This document shows, one piece after another, positions 9,231-20,012 of a DNA stretch of 64,000 nucleotides (its first letter is position 1; every line of letters starts with the position of its first letter). This DNA is from Eustoma russellianum. Its lineage: Eukaryota; Streptophyta; Magnoliopsida; Gentianales; Gentianaceae. The translations under genes and the position numbers were made by a program. The stretch spans positions 29,369,870 through 29,433,869 of the forward strand of contig AP025055.1 in the NCBI GenBank assembly GCA_036186865.1, read 5' to 3'. The notes below the pieces were generated by a model, which did not search any database, was not told the DNA's origin, and saw nothing but the letters and a program-made list of their open reading frames with translations.

Positions 9231-12200
9231 TCTGAGCTGCCAATGCCAAAACTACTCTCACTGTAGTCATCTTGGCAACGGGAGAAAAAGTATCCTGATA
9301 GTCCACCCCGTACTGCTGTGTATAACCCCTTGCCACCAGCCTCGCTTTATAGCGTTCCACACCGCCATCAGGCTTCAGCTTCACCTTATACACCCATTTG
9401 CACCCAATGGGTGTCTTACCCTGTGGCAAGGGCACAATCCTCCAAGTGTTGTTTGCATCCAGAGCTGCCAATTCACTGCTCATAGCCTCCTGCCAGGCAG
9501 GAGAACTCACAGCCTCTGCATAATTAGCAGGCTCCCTATGCGCAATCAAACTTAAAGCATATGCTTTATATTGTGGAGCAAATGCATCATACGACAAATA
9601 GTGATGTAGTGCATGAGGTGAAGTAAGAACTTGATTACAATAATAATCTTTAAGATAAGAGGGAACATGCTTGGTTCTCAAAGGTCTGGATACTGGCAGG
9701 GGATCACTTGGCTGATCGGTTTGGATAGGATCTGAGGATATAACAGGCAAATCAACAACTATGTTGCCGTGAGGAAGATCAATTGAATTTTGAGACAATG
9801 TTCTGGGAGACATGGCACTAGTATCTGACTGTGATGGATGTTCTGGTGGGGAATTGTCTGAAGATGGTTCCACAGAATAATCTATGGCAGTTCCAGATAT
9901 TGAATCAGAGGGCTCACATATTTCTTGCATGATGGCAGGTGAAAATGAAGAATGGTTTAAATTTGGTTGGCAAGACAGATTATCACAGGACTTAGAAGTA
10001 GAAGATGAGGCATTGGCATAGGGAAATACTGACTCGTGAAAAGACAAGTCTCTGGAAATATAGACATCATTTGTCTCAAGGTCTTGCAATATGTACCCTT
10101 TAGTCGTGTGTGACAAGCCCAAAAACAAGCTTTTTCTCGATCTGGCTGCAAACTTTTCTTTATGATGTTGGGTGTTGCAGGCAAAGGCTAAGCAGCCAAA
10201 GATTCTCAGGTTGGAGTATGTAGGTTCTGATTTATATAGAAGATGGTAAGGAGTAAGATTGTTTAGCACTGGAGTAGGTGTAATATTGATAAGATAAGCA
10301 GAATGTTGCACACAGAAACCCCAGTAACCGGATGGCAAACAAGACTCAAACCTTAAGGCCCTGGCTACATTAAGAAGGTGTTGGTGCTTTCTTTCCACCA
10401 ACCCGTTTTGCTGAGGGGTGTTTACGCAGCTGGTTTGATGAACAATTCCATTAGAGGCATAGAACTTATTGTCATTGAACTCTTGCCCGTTGTCAGTTCT
10501 TATGACTTTGATGTTCACATTAAATTGAACTGACACAAACTTATGAAAGCTGTACAAAACAGACCTTGTCTCTGATTTAGATTTCAAGAGATAAACCCAA
10601 CAGAATCTGCTATAGTCATCAACTATGGTCAAGAAATATTTCTGGTTATACATTGTAGGGTACTTGTAAGGTCCCCAGATGTCTACATGTATAAGGGAAA
10701 AAGGGGAAAGAGATACAGACAATGAAGTTTGGAATGGAAGACGCTTCTGTTTGGCTAATGGACATACTACACATTTATGAGAATCATCTGGGGCCTTCAC
10801 CATTGGATTGCACTTCTGGATCTCCTTTATTCTGGGCAAAGATGGATGACCCAACCTTGAGTGCCATAGCAAGGGGTTGGATATGGATGTGACATTAAGT
10901 GTGGCTGGAGTATGAGATTGAAAGTAAGACTCTGAGCTCTTTAGAGTTCCATGGAAATGGTAAAGCCCTTGGTTGGATTCAGCTAAACCAATCATCTTCC
11001 TGCTCTTTAATTCCTGGATTAGACAGAATTTAGATTTAAACATAACTTCAATTTCCCCGGATTCAGTGAGTTTGCTGAGAGACAATAGATTGAATGCAAA
11101 AGACGGGACAAAGAGGACATTGTGTAGCACTAGGCATGGAGTAACTGTGACATTTCCAATATGAGTGGCAACAGCAAAGGTTTGGTCAGGAAGCTTTATG
11201 CTCAAGGAATCAATCGAATGATATGAATCAAACAGATTTAAATGGGAACATATATGATCACTTGCTCCAGAATCTAAAATCCATACGTTTAAATTTGATC
11301 CGCATATTTTACCTGAGATTTTATGATTGGCAGGAGCCTTCTGCGCTGACATTACAGCATATAGAGGAGTGCCTTGAACAACTCCTTCAGCTCCCAATCC
11401 ACTTCCTCCTTCATCTCTTTCTTGCAGCAATTTCACCAACTGAGCAAACTGCCTTTGCGTAAGTCCTTGACTTAGTTCCTGTGGCTGAGTATCATCACCT
11501 TTTCCACCACTAGTCTCCCCACAATTCAACTGCCTCACTGCTTGCTGTGCTCCAACCTCAGTGGTCACACAGTTTACCTGACCTCTTGGCTTAAATCCAG
11601 GAGGATAGCCATGTTTTCTATAGCACCTATCCACTGTGTGTCCGAGCATGTTGCAAAAGGTACAAATCGCAGTCTTATTACCTCTTCCATTTCCTTTCCT
11701 ATAACCTCTTCCAGCTTGTTTTTGATTGCCATATCCATTGTTCTTCGGCACGTACACATTGCTCTTTGAAGACACATCCACATTCATCACAGCACTAGGA
11801 TTATTAGTGAACTGTCCCCCTCCATCGTTATAACTCAATTTCCTTTCTAGTTTTATAGCCATAGCAAATGCAACCTTCAATTCAGGCAAAGGTGTGGACA
11901 ACAATATTTGCGATTTAACAGCCTCAAACTCATCATTAAGACCTTTTAAGAACTTAATGACACATTCATCCTCCAGAAATTTATTAAACTGGCTATTGAG
12001 GTTACAAGTACATTTCTTACAAACACAATTAGGAACTGACCTCAAAACAGAGAGTTCCTCCCACACGCTCTTCATCTTGGTGTAATACTCAGTCACCGTG
12101 CTGGCTCCCTGTTTCACCGCACAAAACTCTTCCTGCAAATCCGAAATTCTGAATGAATCACTGCTTCCATATCTAAATTTCAAGTCATTCCAAATATCAG

Positions 12201-12561
12201 CGGCCACATCAATCCAGATCACACTTTGCGCTATGCTTGGGATTAATGAATTCAACAACCAAGATGACACCATATTATTGGCCTTTACCCAAGCGTTATA
12301 CCTTCGTCCACCATCAATAGATCTCATTATTGTTCCATCGATGAAACCTACTTTATTCTTTGCTTCCAATGCTCTTTTCATCGCCCTACACCAACTATGA
12401 TAATTGTTACCATCCAATGGAGGTTGAACAAGCACCGTTGCAGGATTGTCACTTGGATGGATATAATATGGATCATCCGAAGGATCAATCACAGCAGAGG
12501 TAGAATTAGTACACGATGGAGAAGGAGAGTTGTTCGCAGCCATGAACGAACCAAAATTCAT
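9130..12561 (-). CDS. Copia gag-protease-integrase-RT N-terminal part (element 2)
   Basis: 1143 codons from MNFGSFMAAN, 10 bp after the primer-binding site. In order: gag core with LDGNNYHSWCRAMKRALE (about 49), zinc knuckle CTFCNMLGHTVDRC (about 300), protease LDSGASDH (about 431), HHCC region with LWHSRLGHPS. Integrase follows with DIWGPY, RTDNGQEF and ERKHQH (about 628, 688, 723), then the start of RT with KWVYKVK and QLDVNNAFLHG (about 1058 and 1118). It ends prematurely after HEDIYDS because one AT unit is missing, so RT is cut before YVDD. Gag and pol lie in one frame, as is usual for plant copia. Confidence 0.94.
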   Translation of the reverse strand: MNFGSFMAANNSPSPSCTNSTSAVIDPSDDPYYIHPSDNPATVLVQPPLDGNNYHSWCRAMKRALEAKNKVGFIDGTIMRSIDGGRRYNAWVKANNMVSSWLLNSLIPSIAQSVIWIDVAADIWNDLKFRYGSSDSFRISDLQEEFCAVKQGASTVTEYYTKMKSVWEELSVLRSVPNCVCKKCTCNLNSQFNKFLEDECVIKFLKGLNDEFEAVKSQILLSTPLPELKVAFAMAIKLERKLSYNDGGGQFTNNPSAVMNVDVSSKSNVYVPKNNGYGNQKQAGRGYRKGNGRGNKTAICTFCNMLGHTVDRCYRKHGYPPGFKPRGQVNCVTTEVGAQQAVRQLNCGETSGGKGDDTQPQELSQGLTQRQFAQLVKLLQERDEGGSGLGAEGVVQGTPLYAVMSAQKAPANHKISGKICGSNLNVWILDSGASDHICSHLNLFDSYHSIDSLSIKLPDQTFAVATHIGNVTVTPCLVLHNVLFVPSFAFNLLSLSKLTESGEIEVMFKSKFCLIQELKSRKMIGLAESNQGLYHFHGTLKSSESYFQSHTPATLNVTSISNPLLWHSRLGHPSLPRIKEIQKCNPMVKAPDDSHKCVVCPLAKQKRLPFQTSLSVSLSPFSLIHVDIWGPYKYPTMYNQKYFLTIVDDYSRFCWVYLLKSKSETRSVLYSFHKFVSVQFNVNIKVIRTDNGQEFNDNKFYASNGIVHQTSCVNTPQQNGLVERKHQHLLNVARALRFESCLPSGYWGFCVQHSAYLINITPTPVLNNLTPYHLLYKSEPTYSNLRIFGCLAFACNTQHHKEKFAARSRKSLFLGLSHTTKGYILQDLETNDVYISRDLSFHESVFPYANASSSTSKSCDNLSCQPNLNHSSFSPAIMQEICEPSDSISGTAIDYSVEPSSDNSPPEHPSQSDTSAMSPRTLSQNSIDLPHGNIVVDLPVISSDPIQTDQPSDPLPVSRPLRTKHVPSYLKDYYCNQVLTSPHALHHYLSYDAFAPQYKAYALSLIAHREPANYAEAVSSPAWQEAMSSELAALDANNTWRIVPLPQGKTPIGCKWVYKVKLKPDGGVERYKARLVARGYTQQYGVDYQDTFSPVAKMTTVRVVLALAAQNAWHIHQLDVNNAFLHGDLHEDIYDSTPGDCVA

Positions 12562-12571
12562 TCACATGAAT

Positions 12572-12584
12572 GGCTCTGATACCA
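12572..12584 (-). other. Primer-binding site, initiator-Met tRNA (element 2)
   Basis: The minus strand reads TGGTATCAGAGCC, abutting the 5' LTR terminal CATA without a spacer if the LTR is defined by the TSD. Confidence 0.93.
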
Positions 12585-13141
12585 TATGAAAAAAGCTTCT
12601 AATAGCAGTCGCGAACACGAATTCGAACCAACACTAGACACAATTCAGTAGTGTATCGAATACAAAACCAAATTGCAGCAGTAATTTGTGATGATGAAGC
12701 ATGAGAATGAAGCTGAAGAATGAGGAGAGAAAAAAACGGTTATAGGAACAACCAGAAAAAGGGGGGAAGGCTCAGCTCACGAGCTAACTGCCTTCCCGCG
12801 TCTATTTATTGTTCAAATAGATGGCCAAATTACAAACATGCCCCTAACTCAATTCAACAACAGTAATGTCTTTAAGGGTATAACGGTCCAATCTTATATC
12901 TCCTGCTACCTTCTCCCTCAATGGTTCAAGTAGCACTTCAGTCGAACACTCCACACAGCTCACCAAAGCTTCTCGATCAATGAACTTGGATGTGCTTCTC
13001 ACGCCTATACTGCTAACTTCTTTCACTTCACCTCTAACGTACTGCTTTATACTACCACCTTCGTTTGCAATCAAGAATTGCATCAAACACATTCAACATC
13101 CTTTAGTTGTATCAGCACTGGAATCACCACCATCTTCAACA
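12585..13141 (-). repeat. 5' LTR of element 2 (557 bp)
   Basis: Nearly identical to 7433-7989 (one difference seen). Its right end ...cttcaaca is followed by the TSD aattc. Confidence 0.94.
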
Positions 13142-13146
13142 AATTC
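13142..13146. repeat. TSD of element 2, right copy (aattc)
   Basis: Matches 7428-7432. Confidence 0.85.
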
Positions 13147-13577
13147 ATTCATGAGAAAAGCAAAGGAGTTAGTGAGGTGTAATCATGCTTCTTTGGTTGA
13201 CTAGGAAGGCCTGACAGGCATCCCTGACCAATGCAGACAAATGAAAAGTAGGAGAAAAGCATGGAGTAGCAACCCTCTACAATAAGAATGCGTTACACAG
13301 TGCAATTAAGGGCTCGAGAATCTTGAAAACCACAAATTCAAGTGGAAGTCCTGAAATCAGTAGGTATAAGGCTTCACGTGATGAAAGAGAGCAATTTAAT
13401 CTATAAGGCTCACTTAAAAATGATGGCGTGATATCAATGTGTGCACTACACTGGCTCCAGGGAACTCAGAGCATAATCTGACTCTTTAACAGCAGCACGT
13501 GAGATTCATCAGCAAAATGGTGACCTGCATAGGGAGGAGTCTACAACCGAAGGATGCAGAGATCTCATAAGGGGAGG
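13147..13577. other. Short host-like segment between element 2 and Gypsy A
   Basis: No gene or repeat that I recognise. It ends at gagta (13578-13582), the TSD of Gypsy A, and continues at 37810 once Gypsy A is removed. Confidence 0.55.
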
Positions 13578-13582
13578 GAGTA
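13578..13582. repeat. TSD of Gypsy A, left copy (gagta)
   Basis: gagta directly before the LTR start TGTAGC; repeated at 37805-37809 directly after the other LTR. Confidence 0.85.
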
Positions 13583-15802
13583 TGTAGCCCCCCGCTCCCG
13601 AGCCCTAACATCGGGAACAGTGCACCCGCCGTATCTCGCTAAGGAGAATACAAAGCGTCGAATCAATCTTTTACTTGTCAAAATGACGTAGAAATTTTTT
13701 TTTTCGTGAAAACGTAAACCATAACATGTATTAAACTCTAATAACCGTCATTACACTGCTAAATAAAAATTCTGTTAATAAAAGTAGTAAAGTAGTATGT
13801 GGAAAATCCTCAAAGTATAAATAAAAACAAAACAGCTGCAGAGTCCCCTCATATCCTAGCTGCTGCTCTCAACCAGCCCACTCTGCTATGTCCGTCCCGT
13901 CCTCAACGAAGATATGCTCATAGTCCTCATCCGGCTTACCTGGGAAGTAGGGGTGAGTGACAGAAATCACCCAGTAGATGCCCGCCTCAAACAAAAACAA
14001 AACATACATACCGAAATGATATAGCCACATAGCACATAGACATGATATAACCACATAGCACATAAATATAAGATAACATGCATAAGATAAAGTAAATGCG
14101 GTAAGTAAAGCACTCCACATAAAAATGCGCACGTACGTGATGCATGCTTAATCAACGTGTCACACGCAACAAAGTCACGTCACACATAATGCTGATATCC
14201 ATACCATGCAATGCATGAACCCGGTCCTACTGAGTGGCTGCAGGTCGTACACCCCACAGTCACCATACTGAGTGTGCGTGGCCGCGCCACCGCACACCAT
14301 CCTGAGTGTCGTGGCCTCGCCACTGTACACCATCCTGAGCGTCCGTGACCCGTACGTCACGACCCGCCATCAATGCAATGCACGTGCCATGAATGCAAAA
14401 ACACAATCGACTGGGGCCCGTACGCCCATCCTCACAAACTCCGGCACTCAATATTTGGTTTTGTAAATTTTACAAATATTGGAAAGTTGTTATTTAGCAT
14501 TACCCTTATTTTTCGTTAGCTTGTATTATTTTTCTAGAATTTTCTACTAATTTTCCCTATTTTTCCCTTATTTAATTTTATTTATTACTAATTACTTTTA
14601 ATTACTCACATTTACCAAAATTCAGAAATTGAGTGGAAATAATTTAATTTTAACCTTTTATATTTTCTGGAATTTATTTAGAATTTTCTAATAATTAAAT
14701 ATATTTTTCTCAAATTTTAAACTAATTTTAATTAATTATTTATTGTTTAATCATTTCAGAAATTAATTTCAGTTTTTTTAAAAAAAATTTCGGTCTGGGC
14801 CGGCCTGCTACCTGGTCCGATCCGCTGGCCATCCGGTCCGGTCCGGCAGCCAGGCCGGTCCAACAGCATTTTCCTTTTTTTATATTAAATTATATTTCCT
14901 TCTAACCTTCATAAAATATTCGTTTTAACTCCGATTGACCTCAAACCAGTTGCGTTGGACTCGTTATAACGAGACGCATCTTTTGAAGGTGGACACGTCA
15001 TCACGTGTCCGGACGCGCCGTCAGGGGCCGCGCGTGGGCCCCACGCGCCATCCCCTGAAACGCGTACGTCAGACCTGTTTTTTAGACTTTCAATCCAATC
15101 TCAACATATTCCGGGCTAGATGAACCTATTCTAAGGTCAAAACACATTTCTAAGGAGTCTAATCTTGAGAAAGTTGTACAATTTTGATTCCAATCCTAAC
15201 CCTTTTTATCAATTTAAGAACACATATATAGAAAACAACTTCCACGTATGCAAAGATCATGCCTTTTCAACAAATCCGATCATACCTTCATATAAACAAT
15301 TTAAAATCACACCAAACACATGCAAAATCAATTAACATGCTCTCATTTAAACAATTAAAGGAAACAGAACACATAGTATATACATTAGGGCATGCTTGAA
15401 TCGTATTCCTTTGAGGGGGAAGAGGCACCTACCTCGTTTGACGCTAGAAACGAATAGATTTGACTGATTGGATCTTGGGTTCGGGGTCTCGCTAGACTTC
15501 TTCTTCTTCTTCTTCTTTTTCTCTTTCTTTTTTTTCCTTTCTTTTCCTCCCTCACTGTCGTTCTCTCTTTTCTCCAGAGGAAGGCGTCATTTTATTTTTT
15601 TGATAAGGGGTTTGGGGAATTTATTTTGATTAGGGGAGAGATTTTAGGGATTTGATAGAGAAATTTTAAAGAAAATAGGATAGTGTAATTATCTTGAATA
15701 ATTTAAATTAGACACTCTTCTTCCTTTTCTTTTATCTTTATCCTACATTATCTCTTATTATTATTATTATTATTATTATTATTTTAAATCAAGGTTGTAA
15801 CA
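13583..15802 (-). repeat. 3' LTR of Gypsy A (2220 bp)
   Basis: Collinear with 35573-37804. It contains an AT-rich block (about 14460-14790), a GC-rich imperfect hairpin at 14800-14858, CT tracts near 15500-15545 and an (ATT)n run near 15757-15785. That run is shorter than in the partner LTR, which accounts for the length difference. Open frames of 60-87 codons in it are not recognisable as proteins. Confidence 0.93.
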
Positions 15803-15816
15803 TCCTACCCACCTTA
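15803..15816 (-). other. Polypurine tract of Gypsy A
   Basis: The minus strand reads TAAGGTGGGTAGGA directly before the LTR start TGTTACAACC. The preceding CGAGGACGAAACTTTTTG is a typical gypsy 3' end and also recurs, slightly changed, in the LARD at about 43296-43317. Confidence 0.85.
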
Positions 15817-15849
15817 CAAAAAGTTTCGTCCTCGAAACTTGACGTACCT

Positions 15850-16147
15850 TATTCGAACAGGTGTGGATATCTCTCTCGCATATGCTCCTCGAGCTCCTAA
15901 GGCGCTTCGCGCTCTGTATGATTGGTCCACTGAACTTTGACGTAAGGGATGACTCGGAGTCTCAATGCCTGGTCCTTGCGATCAACGATCCTGATAGGAG
16001 TCTCTTTATATGTGGTGTCCGGTCGAATCTTCAACAGTGGCGCGTCTAAAACCTGACCCAGGTCCGGTACATATCTCCTCAACTGAGAAACATGAAATAC
16101 GCTGTGCACCTGAGCCAAGACAGGGTAACGCTAATCGATAGGCTAAG
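15850..16147 (-). pseudogene. Gypsy A integrase C-terminal fragment
   Basis: The readable part (15897-16118) includes AQVHSVFHVSQLRRYVPD, the conserved C-terminal integrase region of plant gypsy elements, then VKVQWTNHTEREA, which resembles a chromodomain-like tail. A TAG stop replaces the usual tryptophan codon, after which the frame continues to RERYPHLFE and a normal TAA. There is also a one-base frame change just upstream of AQVHS. The other side of this gene resumes at 31915, across the nested copia complex. Confidence 0.85.
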
Positions 16148-16152
16148 GTACC
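16148..16152. repeat. TSD of nested copia complex, left copy (gtacc)
   Basis: gtacc here versus gtact at 31915-31919, one transition apart. Both lie exactly outside the outermost LTRs, in the same position of the Gypsy A integrase. Confidence 0.7.
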
Positions 16153-18134
16153 TGTTGGACCGTGCACCTGCAATAAACACCACTAGAGGGGGGTGAATAG
16201 TGGTTAGCGGAAATTACACTACAACCATTTGTTAAAATCCCCTTTGAAAACAGAATCTGAGACAACCTCAGATTCAGAACCCGTTTTTGAAAAATTCACA
16301 AATAAATGTACACAACTCCAAAAATCGTGAAACTTTCCAGAATTGAACTTCAATGTGTTAGCAAGACTCTGTCCAAAAATCAGATACAAATAAGATCGTT
16401 TGACCCTTCAAACAAATAAAAAGATTCAGATGGTCAAACAGGACAGAATTGGACAGAATGTTGCTGAATTTGCAAAATGTATTTCTCTTTGAATACTTGA
16501 CCAAAAAGATTAATCTTTATATCAAAACACTCCTTAGAAAGTCTAGTTAATGTTTCCAAAAGGCCCTGACCTCAAACAATTATGGATAAATACAGAATTC
16601 AAGTTTTATCAAAACTGGTCAGATTGCAGCCAGATTGGAGCAGTTATCTTGCAACGACTGAGAGACTAACTTTTCCTTACTCAAATCAAGTGATTCTTGT
16701 TGCAAATTGAAACTAACAGTCTGCAGTATAACTTCACCAAAAATCACGAATTTTGAAAGTGTTTACCTATTTTTTCAAAACGTGAAAAATTGTGTGAAAT
16801 CTGTAGTGAAAAAGGGCAGAAAACAGAAAAATGTAAAAAAGACAAGAACACCAAGAATTTATCCTGGTTCGGTCAATGTGACCTACTCCAGTCCCAAGGA
16901 ACACCTTTCCTTGGATTTCACTATGGTATGAATCAAATTACAGCAAGAACCAAGCTTGATCCTTGGGTTAAACACCAACCCTATTCAAGACTTGGATAAA
17001 CACCTATATGCAACTCTTGGTTGCAACACCTCTATCACCTATTGATGTAGCCTTATAGATTTGGCTAATCAATCTTACAAATAAGACACAAGAAGGTGTG
17101 TATAGTGTAGCTGGACAACAACTAGAAATGGAACACCTTAGCTACACAAAGTATGAACGAAAATATGAAAAGAGAATAGCAAGACAACAATCTTCAATTT
17201 TTGCTTTCAAGTGTGTGTCTTCTCTTCTTCACCTTGCCTCCTATTTATAGCGTGAATAGATGGCATATTCTCTCCAACTTTTAGACCATGTGATGGCTGA
17301 GAATTTTGAATTAAAGCACCTCTATAATCATCTCCAACAACCTTGTCTTCATTACATTCAAATTTGAAATTTCAAGTTGGCAACTTTTGCCAACTAGCTT
17401 GCTTTTGGTTTGTCTTCTTGTCTCCAACTCATAAAATGAGAAAAACATCATCTCCACCTGTATAATCACGTTTTGGAGGCTGTGTATATGTATACCAACT
17501 CAGATTTTTGAGGAGAAATCAACAAATAATAGTTGACAAGGTTATGTCAACATATAATATCAAAATTCCCATTTCTCCTTGACATATTGTGATGAATATT
17601 GCACCAAGGACACCTTGTAATCTCTAAAAGATGATGATTAATATCCTCTTATAACATATATAAGAGGGTCTTCAAGAAAAAATAGAATGTGACATCTCAA
17701 ATCGTCACATATCCAGCTTTAGTCAATAATATCATCGGTTGAGAGAATAAGACATAAGATCACCATATAATCTTCAAAATAATAATAACACAGCTCCAGA
17801 ATGAAGATAATAATATGCTCAAGAGATTCCTTGAGTGAAAATACCAAAAATACCCTTGGGGGTAAAATGACCAAAATACCCCTGGTGTGAGAAAACTCCA
17901 GAAATGCCCCCGATGGTCAAAAATAATCACAACATGACAAACATATATAAATCATGTAAAAATAAAAACAACTATTTTATCATATTTTAGAAAAATATTT
18001 CTAACAACCCTAGACATCGTGCCATTTTTCTTCACTTATTCAACTCTTTCATTTATAACACCATATGTGACATTTTTAAGTATTCATCACTTAAAATCAT
18101 GACTTTGAAAATTATCCAAACATATTTCTCAACA
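16153..18134 (-). repeat. LTR a of the complex (1982 bp, 3' LTR)
   Basis: Ends are TGTTGGACCG...TTCTCAACA on the plus strand. A TATA box (CTATAAATAG on the minus strand) is at 17241-17250. A polypurine tract (minus AAAAAGGGGGAGAA) follows at 18135-18148. From about 31200 rightward in the aligned position, LTR c matches this LTR rather than LTR b. Confidence 0.92.
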
Positions 18135-18421
18135 TTCTCCCCCTTTTTGATGATTTTCAAAATAACCTAACATGATTTTAATGTCACAACTTATAACTAA
18201 AAGTTTAACCAAATGTTTTCAACTATGTTTTCAACATTTAAATAGTATGCCGCTCCCCCGCAACTCATACTCTCCCCCTTAGCCTATGCTCCAAAATTTA
18301 TACCAATAAAAACTTAGCATATGATTCATCATGACTTACCAACTAAAACATGACTTACCAACTAAAATCATGTTCTTATTCTATCTCCCCCTTTATTTTG
18401 CAAATCATGCAAAAGATAGAA

Positions 18422-20012
18422 CTATACAATGGTATCGTAAGTCATTATTCCTAATTTGGCTCGTAAGTTTTCAAAAGTGGCCTTATTAAGGGGTTTGGTG
18501 AAGATGTCAGCGATTTGATGATCAGTTCTTATGTAGTTTATCACTATATCCTCATTTTGAACATGATCACGAGGAAAGTGATATCGCACCTCAATGTGTT
18601 TGGCCTTAGAATGAAGTACCGGATTCCGTGAAAGATTGATTGCACTTGTGCAATCGCAGAAAATTAGAATCTTATTCATTTTAATGCCAAAATCACTAAG
18701 TTGTTGTTTAAGCCAAAGTATTTGGGCAGTACATAAACTCAAAGCGATACACGCACCAAACATGATATCAGATCTTGATGCAGTTAAGTATAATAGTGAT
18801 CCAATCATAGACCTATAGAGTGTGTCATCAAAAGTTTTACCATTTTCATCCTTGTCTAGTTTGGTGCTAACACTCATGGGGGTAGGTGTTGGTTTTAATT
18901 CTTCAAAACCAAACTTCTTAATCATATCATTGACATACTTAAGTTGGCTAATGTGAATTCCTTGAGGGGTTTGTTTGATTTGAAGTCCTAAGAAATAATT
19001 CAACTCTCCTACCATTGACATTTCAAATTCTGACTTCATACATTCTTCGAAGTCTTTTACTAAGGTTGGGTTTGTTGAACCAAAGATTATATCATCTACA
19101 TAGATTTGAACTATTAACAAATCATTATCTTTTCGTCTTAGAAATAATGTGTTGTCTATTGTTCCACTTTGATAATTATTTGCAATAAGAAAGTTCGCAA
19201 ATCTATCATACCATGTTCTTGGAGCTTGTTTCAAACCATATAGAGCTTTCTTAAGCTTGTAAACATGGTTAGGATTCTTTGGATCTTCGAATCCAGGGGG
19301 TTGTTTGACAAACACCTCTTCTTGAATGTATCCATTCAAGAATGCACTCTTGACATCCATTTGGAAGAGCTTAATATTGCTTAGACTTGCAATCGCAAGT
19401 AACAATCTAATTGCTTCTAGTCGTGCAACGGGTGCAAAGGTTTCTTCATAATCTATACCTTCTTGTTGATTATAACCTTGTGCGACTAGTCTAGCTTTAT
19501 TTCTTGTGATGTTTCCTTGTTCATCCATTTTGTTTCTAAATATCCATTTTGTTCATATTATAGATTTATTTTCAGGTTTAGGCACTAAGTCTGACACATT
19601 ATTTCGGATAAACTGGTTTAACTCCTCATGCATGGCATCTATCCATGATAAATCGCCTAAGGCTTCCTTAATATTTTTAGGTTCTAAGTGTGATATTAAG
19701 ATATGCCCTTCAGCTTGACTTATGTTTCTACGTGTTTTAACCCCAACACTTGGATCACCAATGATTAGCTCTTTAGGGTATTTATGTTTATCTTCTATAA
19801 GCCACCAATTCCTAAGTTGACTAGGTTCACCTTCTTCTAGTTCAAATGTTTCATTCGTGTGAACATTTTCATATACAATTGGAACATCCTGTAAGTTAGA
19901 TAGATTATCTTCCAATTGTAAAATTTCTTGATTTATTTCACCTAAAGGTTCATTCACATCTTGTTCAGGGGAAGTTGGTTCTAGATGATCATGAACAGAC
20001 TCAAGTAATATG
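18422..20012 (-). pseudogene. SIRE-like RT and truncated RNase H (left unit)
   Basis: The sequence matches the pol at 24397-26270 closely. RT is complete with QMDVKSAFLNG and YVDD (IYVDDIIFGST). An in-frame deletion of about 280 bp near 18753 joins DIMFGAC directly to IALSLC, removing the RNase H residues found as YSDADYGG and TEAEY in the right unit. A TGA at about 19550 interrupts an otherwise open frame. The upstream end is fused in frame to the Tork-like piece at about 20012. Non-functional. Confidence 0.88.

Larger units (their letters stand above)
7433..13141 (-). mobile_element. Ty1/copia element 2, complete, very young
   Basis: It is a 5.7-kb minus-strand element with two 557-bp LTRs, a 5-bp TSD (aattc), a primer-binding site and a complete set of gag-pol domains. 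Comparing the LTRs by eye I find one difference (g at about 7857, a at about 13009) and equal lengths. The only coding lesion I see is the loss of one AT unit in an (AT)n run at 9160-9167, which splits RT into two frames. It is the same family as element 1 (both gags begin MNFG) and has the same orientation, about 2 kb away. Confidence 0.96.

Noticed and set aside
13869..14155. Short Cys/Tyr-rich frames (62 and 87 codons) in Gypsy A LTR, also at 35856-36142
   Set aside because: LTR copies of one another and no recognisable domain.
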